Shown here: piece by piece, positions 24,154 through 32,547 of the stretch
Layout: each line of letters starts with the position of its first letter
Numbering within the stretch: the stretch's first letter is position 1
From: Nostoc sp. KVJ20
GTDB taxonomy: Bacteria > Cyanobacteriota > Cyanobacteriia > Cyanobacteriales > Nostocaceae
Length of the DNA stretch: 64,000 nt
Reading direction: 5' to 3'
Assembly: GCF_001712795.1 (NCBI RefSeq)
Contig: NZ_KV757586.1
Span: forward strand, 1-64,000
Translations under genes and position numbers: made by a program
The notes under the pieces: generated by a model
What the model was told of the DNA's origin: nothing
Database searches by the model: none
The model's input: only the letters and a program-made list of their open reading frames with translations

Positions 24154-24600
24154 ATGTCTAATATTCGAGAAGGTATGCCCGTACTCGCCCGTCATGAAGG
24201 AGATTGGGTAGGAACTTATACATTAATTGATACAACAGGAAAAATCCTCGACAAGTATGAATCTCACTTAACTTGTCAATTTCCAGAAAATGGCCCTCAT
24301 CCCTATTACCAAATAAATCGCTACACATGGTCTGATGGGAAACGAGAAGAATATGAATTTCCAGGAATTTATAAAGATAATAAGCTTTGGTTTGACACCG
24401 ATCGCATTGAAGGAAAAGCCTGGGAAGCTGATGATTCCATTGTTATTTTGTGGTTTACTTATAAAACAAACCCAGATATGAGCTTATATGAAATGATCTA
24501 CATTAGTCCTGACAATAACAATCGTGCCCGCACTTGGCATTGGTTTAAAAACAATCAAATCTTTCAACGCACTCTAATTCAAGAAGAACGGCTAAGATAG
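24154..24600 (+). CDS. DUF3598-like lipocalin-type protein
   Basis: 148 residues, soluble, no signal peptide. Sequence opens with a helix then HEGDWVGTYTLIDTTGKILD, followed by alternating beta-strand segments (YYQINRYTWSDGKREEYEF, KLWFDTDRIEGKAWEADDS, MSLYEMIYISPDNNNRARTW). This fits a lipocalin-like barrel of the DUF3598 kind found in cyanobacteria, whose relatives handle bilins or other small hydrophobic ligands. Function unassigned. The family call is from pattern memory. The ATG has a weak AAAGGTGA ribosome site 8 bases upstream. First intact gene after the island. Confidence 0.6.
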   Translation: MSNIREGMPVLARHEGDWVGTYTLIDTTGKILDKYESHLTCQFPENGPHPYYQINRYTWSDGKREEYEFPGIYKDNKLWFDTDRIEGKAWEADDSIVILWFTYKTNPDMSLYEMIYISPDNNNRARTWHWFKNNQIFQRTLIQEERLR

Positions 24601-24748
24601 TAATTTCTCCTTTCAGAGATAACCACTGATTATTCTCCAGTCCGCGCAGGTGGTCACTGAGCCTGTCGAAGTGCGGACTTTGTTTGTGTAGCCACGACTT
24701 CCAGTCGTTAGGCTTTGATCTCAAATTTAAACTTAGTAAGGTACACGC

Positions 24749-26137
24749 ATGGCTAAAGGTGACAAAATAAACTTTTCTACCCCTAGCGGGTTTCCAGAAT
24801 TTCTGCCTAGTGAAAAGCGTCTAGAATTATATTTGTTAGATATCATCCGTAGAGTTTTTGAAAGCTATGGATTTACGCCTATCGAAACACCTGCTGTAGA
24901 ACGTTTAGAAGTACTGCAAGCTAAAGGTAATCAAGGCGATAATATAATTTATGGAATTGATCCTATATTGCCACCAAATCGACAAGCCGAGAGAGATAGA
25001 TCGGGCGAAACAGGTTCGGAAGCAAGAGCTTTAAAGTTCGATCAAACAGTTCCTTTAGCGGCGTATATTGCCCGTCATCTGAATGAATTAACCTTTCCCT
25101 TTGCCCGTTATCAAACAGATGTAGTTTTTCGTGGAGAACGGGCGAAAGATGGGCGTTTTCGTCAGTTTCGTCAGTGCGATATTGATGTAGTTGCTCGTCG
25201 TGAACTCAGCTTGCTTTATGATGCTCAAATGCCTGCAATTATCACTGAGATATTTGAAGCAATTAATATTGGCGATTTTCTGATTCGCATCAATAACCGA
25301 AAAGTTCTGACTGGTTTCTTTAAATCACTGGGAATTGCCGAAAATCAAATTAAATCGTGTATTGGTATTGTTGACACACTAGAAAAAATTGGTGAAAGTA
25401 AAGTAAAACAAGATTTAGAAAAAGAAGGAATATCAGCAGAACAGGCGCAAAAAATTATTGAGTTTATTAAAATAGACGGTTCGATTGATGACGTATTAGA
25501 TAAGCTCAAGCATCTCGCCCAAAATCTGCTAGAAACCGAGCAATTGAGCTTAGGTATTACCGAATTAGAAACGGTAATTGCAGGGGTGCGTAATCTCGGA
25601 GTTGCCGAAAACCGTTTCTGTATTGATTTATCTATTGCCCGTGGTCTTGATTACTATACTGGCACAGTTTACGAAACAACCCTATTAGGACATGAAGCGT
25701 TAGGTAGTATTTGTTCTGGTGGTAGATATGAAGAATTAGTCGGGGTATTTTTGGGCGAAAAAATGCCTGGTGTCGGCATTTCTATTGGCTTAACTCGCTT
25801 AATTAGCCGCTTGCTAAAAGCTGGTATTCTTAGTACCTTAGCTGCTACACCAGCGCAAGTGATGGTAGTGAATATGCAAGAAGATTTAATGCCTACTTAT
25901 TTAAAAGTTTCTCAACATCTGCGTCAGGCGGGAATTAATGTCATAACTAACTTTGATAAGCGTCCCTTGGGTAAACAATTTCAATTAGCAGACAAGCAAG
26001 GAATTCAATTTTGCGTAATTATTGGTTCTGAAGAAGCCGCGGCACAAAAATCCTCACTCAAAGATTTGAAAACAGGTGAGCAAGTAGAAGTGTTACTAGA
26101 AAACTTGGCTGAGGAAGTTAAAAAAAGGCTTACTTAA
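24749..26137 (+). CDS. hisS: Histidyl-tRNA synthetase
   Basis: 462 residues, class II synthetase charging tRNA-His in the cytoplasm. Motif 1 around SGFPEFLPSEKRL...IIRRVFESYGFTPIETPAVE, motif 2 with FRGERAKDGRFRQFRQCDID, the histidine-specific ARGLDYYTGTVYE and motif 3 GGRYEELVG...MPGVGISIGLTRL. The C-terminal anticodon-binding domain begins near AQVMVVNMQED (about 370). All catalytic motifs are intact. A long insertion domain (about 190-280) is Lys/Glu/Ile-rich. No T-box or other leader is visible. Nostocales often carry two hisS types; which this one is cannot be decided here. Confidence 0.95.
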   Translation: MAKGDKINFSTPSGFPEFLPSEKRLELYLLDIIRRVFESYGFTPIETPAVERLEVLQAKGNQGDNIIYGIDPILPPNRQAERDRSGETGSEARALKFDQTVPLAAYIARHLNELTFPFARYQTDVVFRGERAKDGRFRQFRQCDIDVVARRELSLLYDAQMPAIITEIFEAINIGDFLIRINNRKVLTGFFKSLGIAENQIKSCIGIVDTLEKIGESKVKQDLEKEGISAEQAQKIIEFIKIDGSIDDVLDKLKHLAQNLLETEQLSLGITELETVIAGVRNLGVAENRFCIDLSIARGLDYYTGTVYETTLLGHEALGSICSGGRYEELVGVFLGEKMPGVGISIGLTRLISRLLKAGILSTLAATPAQVMVVNMQEDLMPTYLKVSQHLRQAGINVITNFDKRPLGKQFQLADKQGIQFCVIIGSEEAAAQKSSLKDLKTGEQVEVLLENLAEEVKKRLT

Positions 26138-26208
26138 AAGTTGATTTATAAAGTAGCGACTGTCTATTGCAATCTGCTTCATATACCCTACTTATTTAGA
26201 AGTCATTT

Positions 26209-26301
26209 ATGAGTTTGTCTGATCTCCCTAATCTCTGGGTTCCTTTAGCACTTTTAGGTTTAATTGTGATAGCTGCTGTATTTTTCAGCCGCAGCAATTG
26301 A
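26209..26301 (+). CDS. Possible 30-residue single-pass membrane peptide
   Basis: ATG 26209 encodes a 30-residue frame beginning MSLSDLPNLWVPLALLG and ending AAVFFSRSN. It is a single hydrophobic helix with a polar N-terminus and positive C-terminus, in size and shape like the small subunits of photosystems, cytochrome b6f or NDH-1. It does not match any such subunit I remember. There is no clear ribosome site (TTTAGAAG 8 bases upstream). It lies alone in the 297-bp gap between hisS and Uma2. Confidence 0.45.
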   Translation: MSLSDLPNLWVPLALLGLIVIAAVFFSRSN

Positions 26302-26434
26302 GATTTAAAGCATTACAGAAATTAAGTAAGGTAAAGTAGGACAGCCTTGTGCTGCCTGACAGTGCTTTGGTAATAATCAAAGTCTAGCTACAGTTTATCT
26401 AAAGCATTACAGTTGAGGTGGAGGTATCAGTTCT

Positions 26435-27073
26435 ATGTTTGCTGTTGTCACACCCGATACAATCCATTTGCCCCCAGGTGCGGTAGTACGCCTACCTGGA
26501 AGCTGGCAAGATTATCAAGCATTGAATGAACAACTAGGCGATCGCTCCTCTCCTCGTATTAAATATCGAGATGGAGAAATTCTCTTGATGGCACCACTAC
26601 CAGAACATGGGCGTAAAGTAAGTGTAATTGCAGATGTAGTCAAAGTTTTGCTCGATCATCTGGGACGAGAATACGAGGCATTTACCCCAATCACAATGGA
26701 ACTACCACAAGAAAGTGGTATAGAACCAGACTACTGTTTTTATATTGAAAACTGGGAGACAATCGCAGGTAAAGATCGCATTAATTGGGGCGTCGATCCA
26801 TCACCTGATTTAGTGGTGGAGATAGACATCACCAGTTACACCGATGTAAATGACTACCTACCTTATCGAGTACCAGAAGTTTGGTTGTTTAGGAAGAACC
26901 AGCTGGTAATTTACAGATTGCAGGGCGATCGCTACACTGTTGAAACCAGTAGCCGTTATTTCCCTAACATCAATGTGTCAGAAGTAGTTACAGAGTGTTT
27001 TAAAATTGCCTACGAGCGCAATACTAGCGCTGCTATTCGGGAATTACGGCGGAAATTGGCAAGTGAGAATTAA
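26435..27073 (+). CDS. Uma2 family endonuclease-like protein (DUF820)
   Basis: 212 residues, PD-(D/E)xK fold. Core landmarks: RIKYRDGEILLMAPLPEHGR, ESGIEPDYCFYIE with the Asp of the nuclease core, SPDLVVEIDITSYTD with the second acidic residue, and VPEVWLFRKNQLVIYRLQGD near the end. Uma2 genes are greatly multiplied in Nostoc-type genomes. Nuclease activity is inferred from fold, and their biological job is unknown. Good AGGTGGAGG ribosome site in front. A C-terminal fragment of another member appears at 55905. Confidence 0.9.
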   Translation: MFAVVTPDTIHLPPGAVVRLPGSWQDYQALNEQLGDRSSPRIKYRDGEILLMAPLPEHGRKVSVIADVVKVLLDHLGREYEAFTPITMELPQESGIEPDYCFYIENWETIAGKDRINWGVDPSPDLVVEIDITSYTDVNDYLPYRVPEVWLFRKNQLVIYRLQGDRYTVETSSRYFPNINVSEVVTECFKIAYERNTSAAIRELRRKLASEN

Positions 27074-27097
27074 AGATTATAAAAAAGGAATACGTAC

Positions 27098-27673
27098 ATG
27101 GGAAAAGGGAGATTAGAAGCATTCAGCGATGGAGTGATTGCCATCATCATCACCATCATGGTGCTAGAAATCAAAGTGCCGCATGGATTAGATTTAGCTG
27201 CGCTACATCCGCTAATCCCGGTATTTCTGAGCTACGTGCTGAGTTTTATTTATATCGGCATCTACTGGAATAATCACCATCACCTACTACAAGCAGTCCG
27301 ACAGGTAAATGGGCGTATACTTTGGGCTAATCTGCATCTGCTGTTTTGGTTGTCGCTAATCCCCTTCGTCACTGGTTGGATGGGCGAGAATCACTTTGCC
27401 GCCATGCCAGTTGCCCTTTATGGTACGGTGTTGTTGTTGAATGCAATCGCTTACTTCATCCTTACCCGTGTCCTCATTTCTCACCACGGTAGGGACTCAA
27501 CTTTAGCGATCGCAGTTGGTGAAGACTTAAAAGGAAAAATATCGGTGGTATTCTATGCTGTGGCAATTCCACTTGCCTTTGTGAACTCATGGTTTGCCTG
27601 TGCATTGTACGTTTTAGTCGCAATCATCTGGCTGATTCCAGATCGTCGCATTGAGAAGACTCTCACTTCCTGA
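27098..27673 (+). CDS. TMEM175-family potassium channel-like protein
   Basis: 191 residues, six predicted membrane helices. The N-terminal helix has the family signature RLEAFSDGVIAIIITIMVLE (FSDG motif forming the pore constriction). Further helices: LIPVFLSYVLSFIYIGIYW with HHHLLQ, LLFWLSLIPFVTGWMG, and three more. Bacterial TMEM175 proteins are tetrameric K+-permeable channels in the cytoplasmic membrane. 24 bp after the Uma2 gene, so possibly co-transcribed. A terminator hairpin follows at 27818. Confidence 0.9.
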   Translation: MGKGRLEAFSDGVIAIIITIMVLEIKVPHGLDLAALHPLIPVFLSYVLSFIYIGIYWNNHHHLLQAVRQVNGRILWANLHLLFWLSLIPFVTGWMGENHFAAMPVALYGTVLLLNAIAYFILTRVLISHHGRDSTLAIAVGEDLKGKISVVFYAVAIPLAFVNSWFACALYVLVAIIWLIPDRRIEKTLTS

Positions 27674-27817
27674 ACGAATTACGAATTACCTAAGTTGTTA
27701 CGCATTTAATTTGTACATTTACCTGATGACAGTTAACGACTCATTTCACCAAAACAAAAGGCATAGCCGTTATCTTCTGGTGAACACATGATCAAAACCT
27801 CTGTATAAAAAATCAAG

Positions 27818-27849
27818 AACGCGAAGTATCTTTTAAGACGCTTCGCGTT
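27818..27849. terminator. Bidirectional terminator hairpin
   Basis: AACGCGAAG (27818-27826), a 14-nt loop and CTTCGCGTT (27841-27849) form a perfect 9-bp stem between convergent TMEM175 and rubrerythrin genes. A/T-rich flanks on both sides suit both directions. Confidence 0.65.
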
Positions 27850-27886
27850 TATATGCTAAAAAAAGATTGCCTAATTGATTATTGTC

Positions 27887-28600
27887 TTAAGCTGCAACTT
27901 TTTCCTCAAATGGTTTAAAAGTCTTTTTGCTAGCGCCGCAAATCGGACATTCCCAATCTTCAGGAATTTCTTCAAAAGGTGTACCAGTTGCAATCCCCGA
28001 ATCAGGATCGCCAGCAACCGGATCATAAATCATGCTGCATTGTCTACAAATCCATTTCCGAGTTTGAGGTTCTTCACCAGCAACTCTGGTTGCTGCTTGT
28101 CCTCCATTTAATACTTCTAAGGCTTCAGTGTAGCGATCGGCGTGGTAATTTTCGATGAATTTTAACAAGCCAAAACGGTGTGCAGCTTCCCGAAATGTGT
28201 TGGCATGATCGGTAGATTCTTGAACTTGTTTGAGAAATTCTTCAGCTGCGGGATTGTCGCGATCGCGTTGGGCATCGGCGGCAAACTCTGGATACATTGT
28301 AGTATATTCATAAGTCTCGCCTTCTATTGCCAAAGATAAACAGCGAGATACAATTTCCCGCTTTTGTTCATCAGTTAAAGCCGCTGCATCTTCTACCACA
28401 AGTTCTGGATGTAGTAACTTAAAATGTGCAAAAGCGTGTTCAGTTTCTTGATCTGCTGTTTCTTTAAAAAGTTTCGCCAAGTCTGTAAACCCAAGTTGAC
28501 GCGCTACATCTGCAAAAAACAGATACTTACGATTTGCCATCGATTCACCACCGAAGGCTGCTTCTAAGTTTTGAAGTGTAGTAAAGTTGGACAAATCCAT
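27887..28600 (-). CDS. Rubrerythrin with complete rubredoxin domain
   Basis: 237 residues. A ferritin-like diiron domain (about 1-165: NLEAAFGGESMANRKYLFF, ETADQETEHAFAH, STDHANTFREAAHRFG carry the Glu/His ligands) is followed by a full-length rubredoxin domain (about 185-230) with CRQC and CPIC iron ligands and the classic GDPDSGI and GTPFEEIPEDW segments. Rubrerythrin reduces hydrogen peroxide, and the rubredoxin part feeds electrons to the diiron centre. Cytoplasmic. In diazotrophic cyanobacteria rubrerythrin has been linked to peroxide defence in heterocysts (family knowledge, not shown here). Next upstream are a flavin oxidoreductase and an SDR on the same strand, 238 bp away. Confidence 0.95.
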   Translation of the reverse strand: MDLSNFTTLQNLEAAFGGESMANRKYLFFADVARQLGFTDLAKLFKETADQETEHAFAHFKLLHPELVVEDAAALTDEQKREIVSRCLSLAIEGETYEYTTMYPEFAADAQRDRDNPAAEEFLKQVQESTDHANTFREAAHRFGLLKFIENYHADRYTEALEVLNGGQAATRVAGEEPQTRKWICRQCSMIYDPVAGDPDSGIATGTPFEEIPEDWECPICGASKKTFKPFEEKVAA

Positions 28601-28838
28601 AATTTTTTAATGCCTGATAAGTGATATTTAGCGCAAAAGCACAGACTCTACAACCGGATAATCAGCCGTTATTTGTATAAGTTATAAATGCTTTATACAA
28701 ACTTTGTCATCCCATATTTAGCAATCCGTTTTAATCGAAAGCCAGCACGGCTGTGTTCTCCTACTTGGACAATTATAAAACCGAAAAATTGTGCAACTGA
28801 CAAATTATATTTTTGATTTAGAGATGGCTGTGATTGCT

Positions 28839-29933
28839 TTAATTTGTCTGAAGTTCTAAAAAGGGATAGTCGGTGTATCCTGTAGCATCAGGGGCATAAA
28901 ATGTTTTTGGATCTGGAGCGTTCAAATGTGCATTAAATTCTAAGCGTTTTGGTAAGTCAGGATTAGCAAGATATAACTTGCCAAAAGAAACTAAATCTGC
29001 ATTGCCACTAGTAAGAATGCTATCTCCTGTTTGGCGATCGTAGCCACCATTAGTAATCAAAGTACCTTGGAATATTTGCCGAAAGTAGGGTGTAACTGGG
29101 TTCATGACTTCGCGGGTTCCTAAATCGACTTCGTTCGGTTCCATCAGGTGAAGATAGGCAAGTCCAAAGGGGTTAAGAGCATTGATTGCATAACCAAAAG
29201 TTTCTTGAGGGTTAGAGTCATGCATTCCATAAAAAGTGTTACTTGGCGAAAGTTTTATACCAACCCGGTTTGCACCCCAAACGCTAGCGACTGCTTCCAC
29301 AACTTCTAAGAGGAATCGGCTACGCTTTTCTATTGAACCGCCATACTCATCTGTGCGCTGGTTAGAGCCATCTTGGAGAAATTGGTCGATTAAATAACCA
29401 AATGCACCGTGAAGTTCAATCCCATCAAAACCAGCCGCCAAGGCATTTTTGGCACCTCTGCGGAATTGCTCGACAATCTCGGAAATTTCTGGGGTTTCTA
29501 AAGCGCGGGGAGTTTCCAACGATACTTTACCTATGGGTGTATGGAGTGAGCCAATCCCTGCGATCGCACTGGGAGCAACTGGCAATTCTCCATCAAGTAA
29601 AGCCGAGTGAGAAACTCTCCCAGAATGCCAAAGTTGCAAAAAAATTCTGCCCCCTTGTTCGTGTACTGCATTAGTTACCAACCGCCATCCTGCCACTTGT
29701 TCTTCTGAGTAAATTCCTGGACAGTTAATGTATCCTAAACTCAGAGGTGAAACCATCGTACATTCGGTAACGATCAGCCCAGCACTAGCGCGTTGGGTGT
29801 AGTAAGTTGCCATTAGTGAGTTGGGGATGCTTGCAATTGCCCGCAAACGCGTCATCGGTGCCATTACAATCCGGTTTGGTAAGGTGTAAGGGCCAAGCTG
29901 AACTGGTGTGAAAAGATTGATATTGGAATTCAT
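28839..29933 (-). CDS. Old yellow enzyme family alkene reductase
   Basis: 364 residues, FMN-containing TIM barrel. N-terminal LFTPVQLGPYTLPNRIVMAPMTRLRA, active-site region LQLWHSGRVSHSALL, substrate-binding FDGIELHGAFGYLIDQFLQDGSN with QRTDEYGGSIEKRSRFLLEV, and C-terminal TNGGYDRQTGDSIL..ADLVSFGKLYLANPDLPKR. These are textbook OYE signatures. It reduces activated C=C bonds (enones, maleimide-like compounds) with NAD(P)H. Likely in one unit with the upstream SDR gene (75-bp spacing), suggesting linked redox steps on one substrate. A role in detoxification of reactive electrophiles is usual for the family. Confidence 0.93.
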   Translation of the reverse strand: MNSNINLFTPVQLGPYTLPNRIVMAPMTRLRAIASIPNSLMATYYTQRASAGLIVTECTMVSPLSLGYINCPGIYSEEQVAGWRLVTNAVHEQGGRIFLQLWHSGRVSHSALLDGELPVAPSAIAGIGSLHTPIGKVSLETPRALETPEISEIVEQFRRGAKNALAAGFDGIELHGAFGYLIDQFLQDGSNQRTDEYGGSIEKRSRFLLEVVEAVASVWGANRVGIKLSPSNTFYGMHDSNPQETFGYAINALNPFGLAYLHLMEPNEVDLGTREVMNPVTPYFRQIFQGTLITNGGYDRQTGDSILTSGNADLVSFGKLYLANPDLPKRLEFNAHLNAPDPKTFYAPDATGYTDYPFLELQTN

Positions 29934-30008
29934 AGCTTAAATTTCTATTACGGCATTGCACATTACTGGCTGAGGTTTTAAAACGGGGATCGTTAGGAGA
30001 GCTTTTCC

Positions 30009-30749
30009 TTACGCGATTCCACCGTTGACACGAATATTTTGCCCAGTGATCCACCTAGCTTCGTCGCTAGCGAGAAACGCTACTACATCGGCGATTTCTT
30101 GTACATCTCCCAGTTTGCCAAAAGCCGCCATTTGGGCTAAACGATCTATCTGTTCTTGTGTTTTGCCTTCTCGGAATAGTTCTGTATCGGTGGGGCCAGG
30201 AGAAATAACATTAACTGCGATCGCTTTTGCACCCAATTCTTTAGCTAGTACTCGCGTGATTTGTTCAACAGCGCCCTTGGTTCCTACATAGGCACTATAA
30301 GTTGGCAGCATCATCACCGTAGTTGATGAGGAAAAGTTAATAATCCGTCCCCCCTCTGCCAGATGTTGCGCGGCTTGTTGACAAGCAAAAAAAGTACCTT
30401 TGACGTTAATGGCAAAAATCTTGTCGAAATCTTCTTCACTCACCTGAGTAATTGGTTTATAGAAGGCGATCCCGGCATTGTTGACCAAAATATTGACTTT
30501 ACCAAAGCGTTCCAGTGTTTGCTCAAATAACCGTTGGATGTCGGGTACTTTGCTAATATCAGCTTGGATAGCGATCGCACCTACCCCCAACTTTTCAATT
30601 TCTGCAACAACTTCCTGTGCTTTGACTGCATTACCTGCATAGTTAACGACAATAGATGCACCATTACCAGCTAACTTGAGAGCGATCGCTCGTCCAATTC
30701 CCCGCGATGCACCAGTGATAATTGCAACCTTCCCTGTCAAAGACACCAT
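30009..30749 (-). CDS. Short-chain dehydrogenase/reductase
   Basis: 246 residues, classical SDR. Rossmann motif TGASRGIGRAIALKL (about 13-27), NNAG (about 90), catalytic Ser in INFSSST with Tyr-Lys in YSAYVGTKGAVEQ (Y about 152, K about 156), and ISPGPTDTELF. C-terminal WITGQNIRVNGGIA completes it. The NADPH-type basic residue after the glycine motif is not obvious, cofactor undecided. Resembles FabG-type 3-oxoacyl-ACP reductases, but the pairing with an OYE downstream points to a general carbonyl reductase. Complete and unremarkable in length. Confidence 0.93.
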   Translation of the reverse strand: MVSLTGKVAIITGASRGIGRAIALKLAGNGASIVVNYAGNAVKAQEVVAEIEKLGVGAIAIQADISKVPDIQRLFEQTLERFGKVNILVNNAGIAFYKPITQVSEEDFDKIFAINVKGTFFACQQAAQHLAEGGRIINFSSSTTVMMLPTYSAYVGTKGAVEQITRVLAKELGAKAIAVNVISPGPTDTELFREGKTQEQIDRLAQMAAFGKLGDVQEIADVVAFLASDEARWITGQNIRVNGGIA

Positions 30750-30899
30750 AGATTAATCGAGTTTTATGTTGGTTAATCAAAATAATTATCTGCTGTTAAC
30801 GTACTGTATCAAGGTTAAATTTAGGGCATTGGGCATGGGGCATGGGGCATTGGTTATTCTCCTTCACCTCCCCTACTCCCCACTCCCCACTCCTCTTAA

Positions 30900-32210
30900 T
30901 TAAGATTCTGGAACGATCGCAACACCATCCCTAAGATTGAGCAAACCTGAGATAATAACTTTATCTTCTGGCTGTAATCCTTCAATAACTTGGTAATTAT
31001 TATCTTTGATCTCGCCTAGCTTTACTCGCTTTTGCCGAGCTACTTGTTGAGATACGCCTTGGGGAGATGTTTCTGTTTCAACTACATAAACAAAAGTGTC
31101 CCCACCTACACGAGTCATTGCTGTTGTGGGAATTAAAACTCCGGGGCGTTGATTCCAGAACACTCTAGCCCTTACCAATTGATCTGCACGTAACTGACCA
31201 TTAGGATTATCAAAAAGTGCTTTGATCAGTATTGTCTGTGTCTCAGTACTAGGATTAGGTGCAATGTAAAATACCCTACTTCTACCCAGCTTTTGACCTT
31301 GTGTGTTCATAACCTCCACTGGCATTCCCTTACGCAATTGAGGCCCTTGCTGTAGTGGCACAGAGATATTCACTTCTAAAGGTCGATTTTGGGTGATATT
31401 AACTAATGGTGTAGAAGTATTAACTAAATTACCAACTTTCACAGCGAGGTTGCCAACAGTGCCACTAAAGGGAGCGGTAATTTTGTCAGACTGGGGCTGT
31501 TGTGTTTGAGTATTTACATTAGCTTGCTGCAAGGTTTTTTCAGCCTGCAATATATTGGCTCGTTGTGCTTGAATCCTGGAATCAATTGCATTAAGACTAG
31601 TTTTAGCATTAGCGAGCCTATTAGCAAACTGATTGCTAGTTTGTCGAGATACGGCTCCTTGTTCAGCCAGAGCAAGAAACTTTTCGTAATTTTGCTCATA
31701 CAATTGCACATTTGCAATATATGATGGTCGTTCTGCTTCCAGAGATTGGAGTGTAGCGCGGGCATTTGCCAGTTGCATTAAAAATGCTGGAGGTACAGAA
31801 TTTTTCAGAGCGATCGCTGCTTGTGGTGTACGATCTACTTGGAGAATCGCCGCTCCTTCGGCTACTGAATCTCCCGGTTTTACAAGTACCTGGGTAACTT
31901 GGCCCTGAATCCTCGGCTGGAGCGTAACTGAGCGCTGGGATTTTAGGCTAGCAATAAAATCTGAACTTTCCTCAACGATGCCGCTTTGTACGGTGGATAT
32001 TTTGACTCTTACACCTTGAGGTTGAGGGTTAGCAGTTGAAGGTGCTGAATTTTGCGGAGTGAGCAAACGCCAAACTATAGGTACTCCGCCCCCTAACAAT
32101 AGTAGTGCTGCTAAAAATAACCAAAGCCACCGCCGTTTTCCAGAAGGTGGCTCAAATGAGCTTTGTGGAGCTTTTTCTCCAAAATCAGTTTGAGGCTCAG
32201 GGGATGTCAT
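30900..32210 (-). CDS. RND efflux periplasmic adaptor (membrane fusion protein), unpaired
   Basis: 436 residues. A polar cytoplasmic N-terminus, one membrane anchor (about 27-48), the first lipoyl half (about 85-125, SVTLQPRIQGQVTQVLVKPGDSV), a long coiled coil (about 130-230), second lipoyl half with KITAPFSGTVGNLAVKVGNLV, beta-barrel and C-terminal membrane-proximal domains (GVLIPTTAMTRVGGDTFVYV; EGLQPEDKVIISGL). The adaptor links an inner-membrane RND pump to an outer-membrane channel. No pump gene is adjacent on either side, so the partner must be elsewhere. Upstream lies a 337-bp gap before the methyltransferase. A GGGCATGG repeat lies downstream. Confidence 0.92.
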   Translation of the reverse strand: MTSPEPQTDFGEKAPQSSFEPPSGKRRWLWLFLAALLLLGGGVPIVWRLLTPQNSAPSTANPQPQGVRVKISTVQSGIVEESSDFIASLKSQRSVTLQPRIQGQVTQVLVKPGDSVAEGAAILQVDRTPQAAIALKNSVPPAFLMQLANARATLQSLEAERPSYIANVQLYEQNYEKFLALAEQGAVSRQTSNQFANRLANAKTSLNAIDSRIQAQRANILQAEKTLQQANVNTQTQQPQSDKITAPFSGTVGNLAVKVGNLVNTSTPLVNITQNRPLEVNISVPLQQGPQLRKGMPVEVMNTQGQKLGRSRVFYIAPNPSTETQTILIKALFDNPNGQLRADQLVRARVFWNQRPGVLIPTTAMTRVGGDTFVYVVETETSPQGVSQQVARQKRVKLGEIKDNNYQVIEGLQPEDKVIISGLLNLRDGVAIVPES

Positions 32211-32376
32211 GGCTTTTGAGGAACTTAAGGAACAAATTGACTAGAATTCAATCAAAATTTCATCTGTTTATCTTGAAATTACTGATTTAGCATGAGGTTT
32301 TGTGGCAAATTATGTGTTACCCCATTCAAATATACAGTTTTGATGATTCTGTCTAAATCTACCGAAAGGTGAATCC

Positions 32377-32547
32377 CTAATTTTCCATCCTGTTGTTGGG
32401 GACAAGGTTTGGTGAGGCTAGCATACCCATGATTTCATCGCACAAAGTTGGTGATCTGCCTGAGCCAATATGTAAGTTAATCATACGCCTAGTTGACCGT
32501 AGCTCAATCCCTTTAAAGTCTTTCTGGTCAAGCTTGCGATTAGAGAA
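32377..32547 (-). other. Open frame continuing past the methyltransferase stop
   Basis: Directly after the methyltransferase stop (32548-32550) the same frame stays open for 56 codons, including KLDQKDFKGIELRSTRRM, INLHIGSGRSPTLCDE and a stop at 32377. An internal ATG would give a 35-residue peptide. It could be the former C-terminus of the methyltransferase after a nonsense mutation, a small gene, or chance. The remaining part of the 32211-32547 gap shows nothing else. Confidence 0.3.

Noticed and set aside
24600..24748. tRNA-like hairpins upstream of hisS
   Set aside because: Segments such as GTCACTGAGCCTGTCGAAG and CGACTTCCAGTCG are dispersed repeats; no cloverleaf or TTCGA arm could be formed. 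No tRNA or rRNA was found anywhere in the window.
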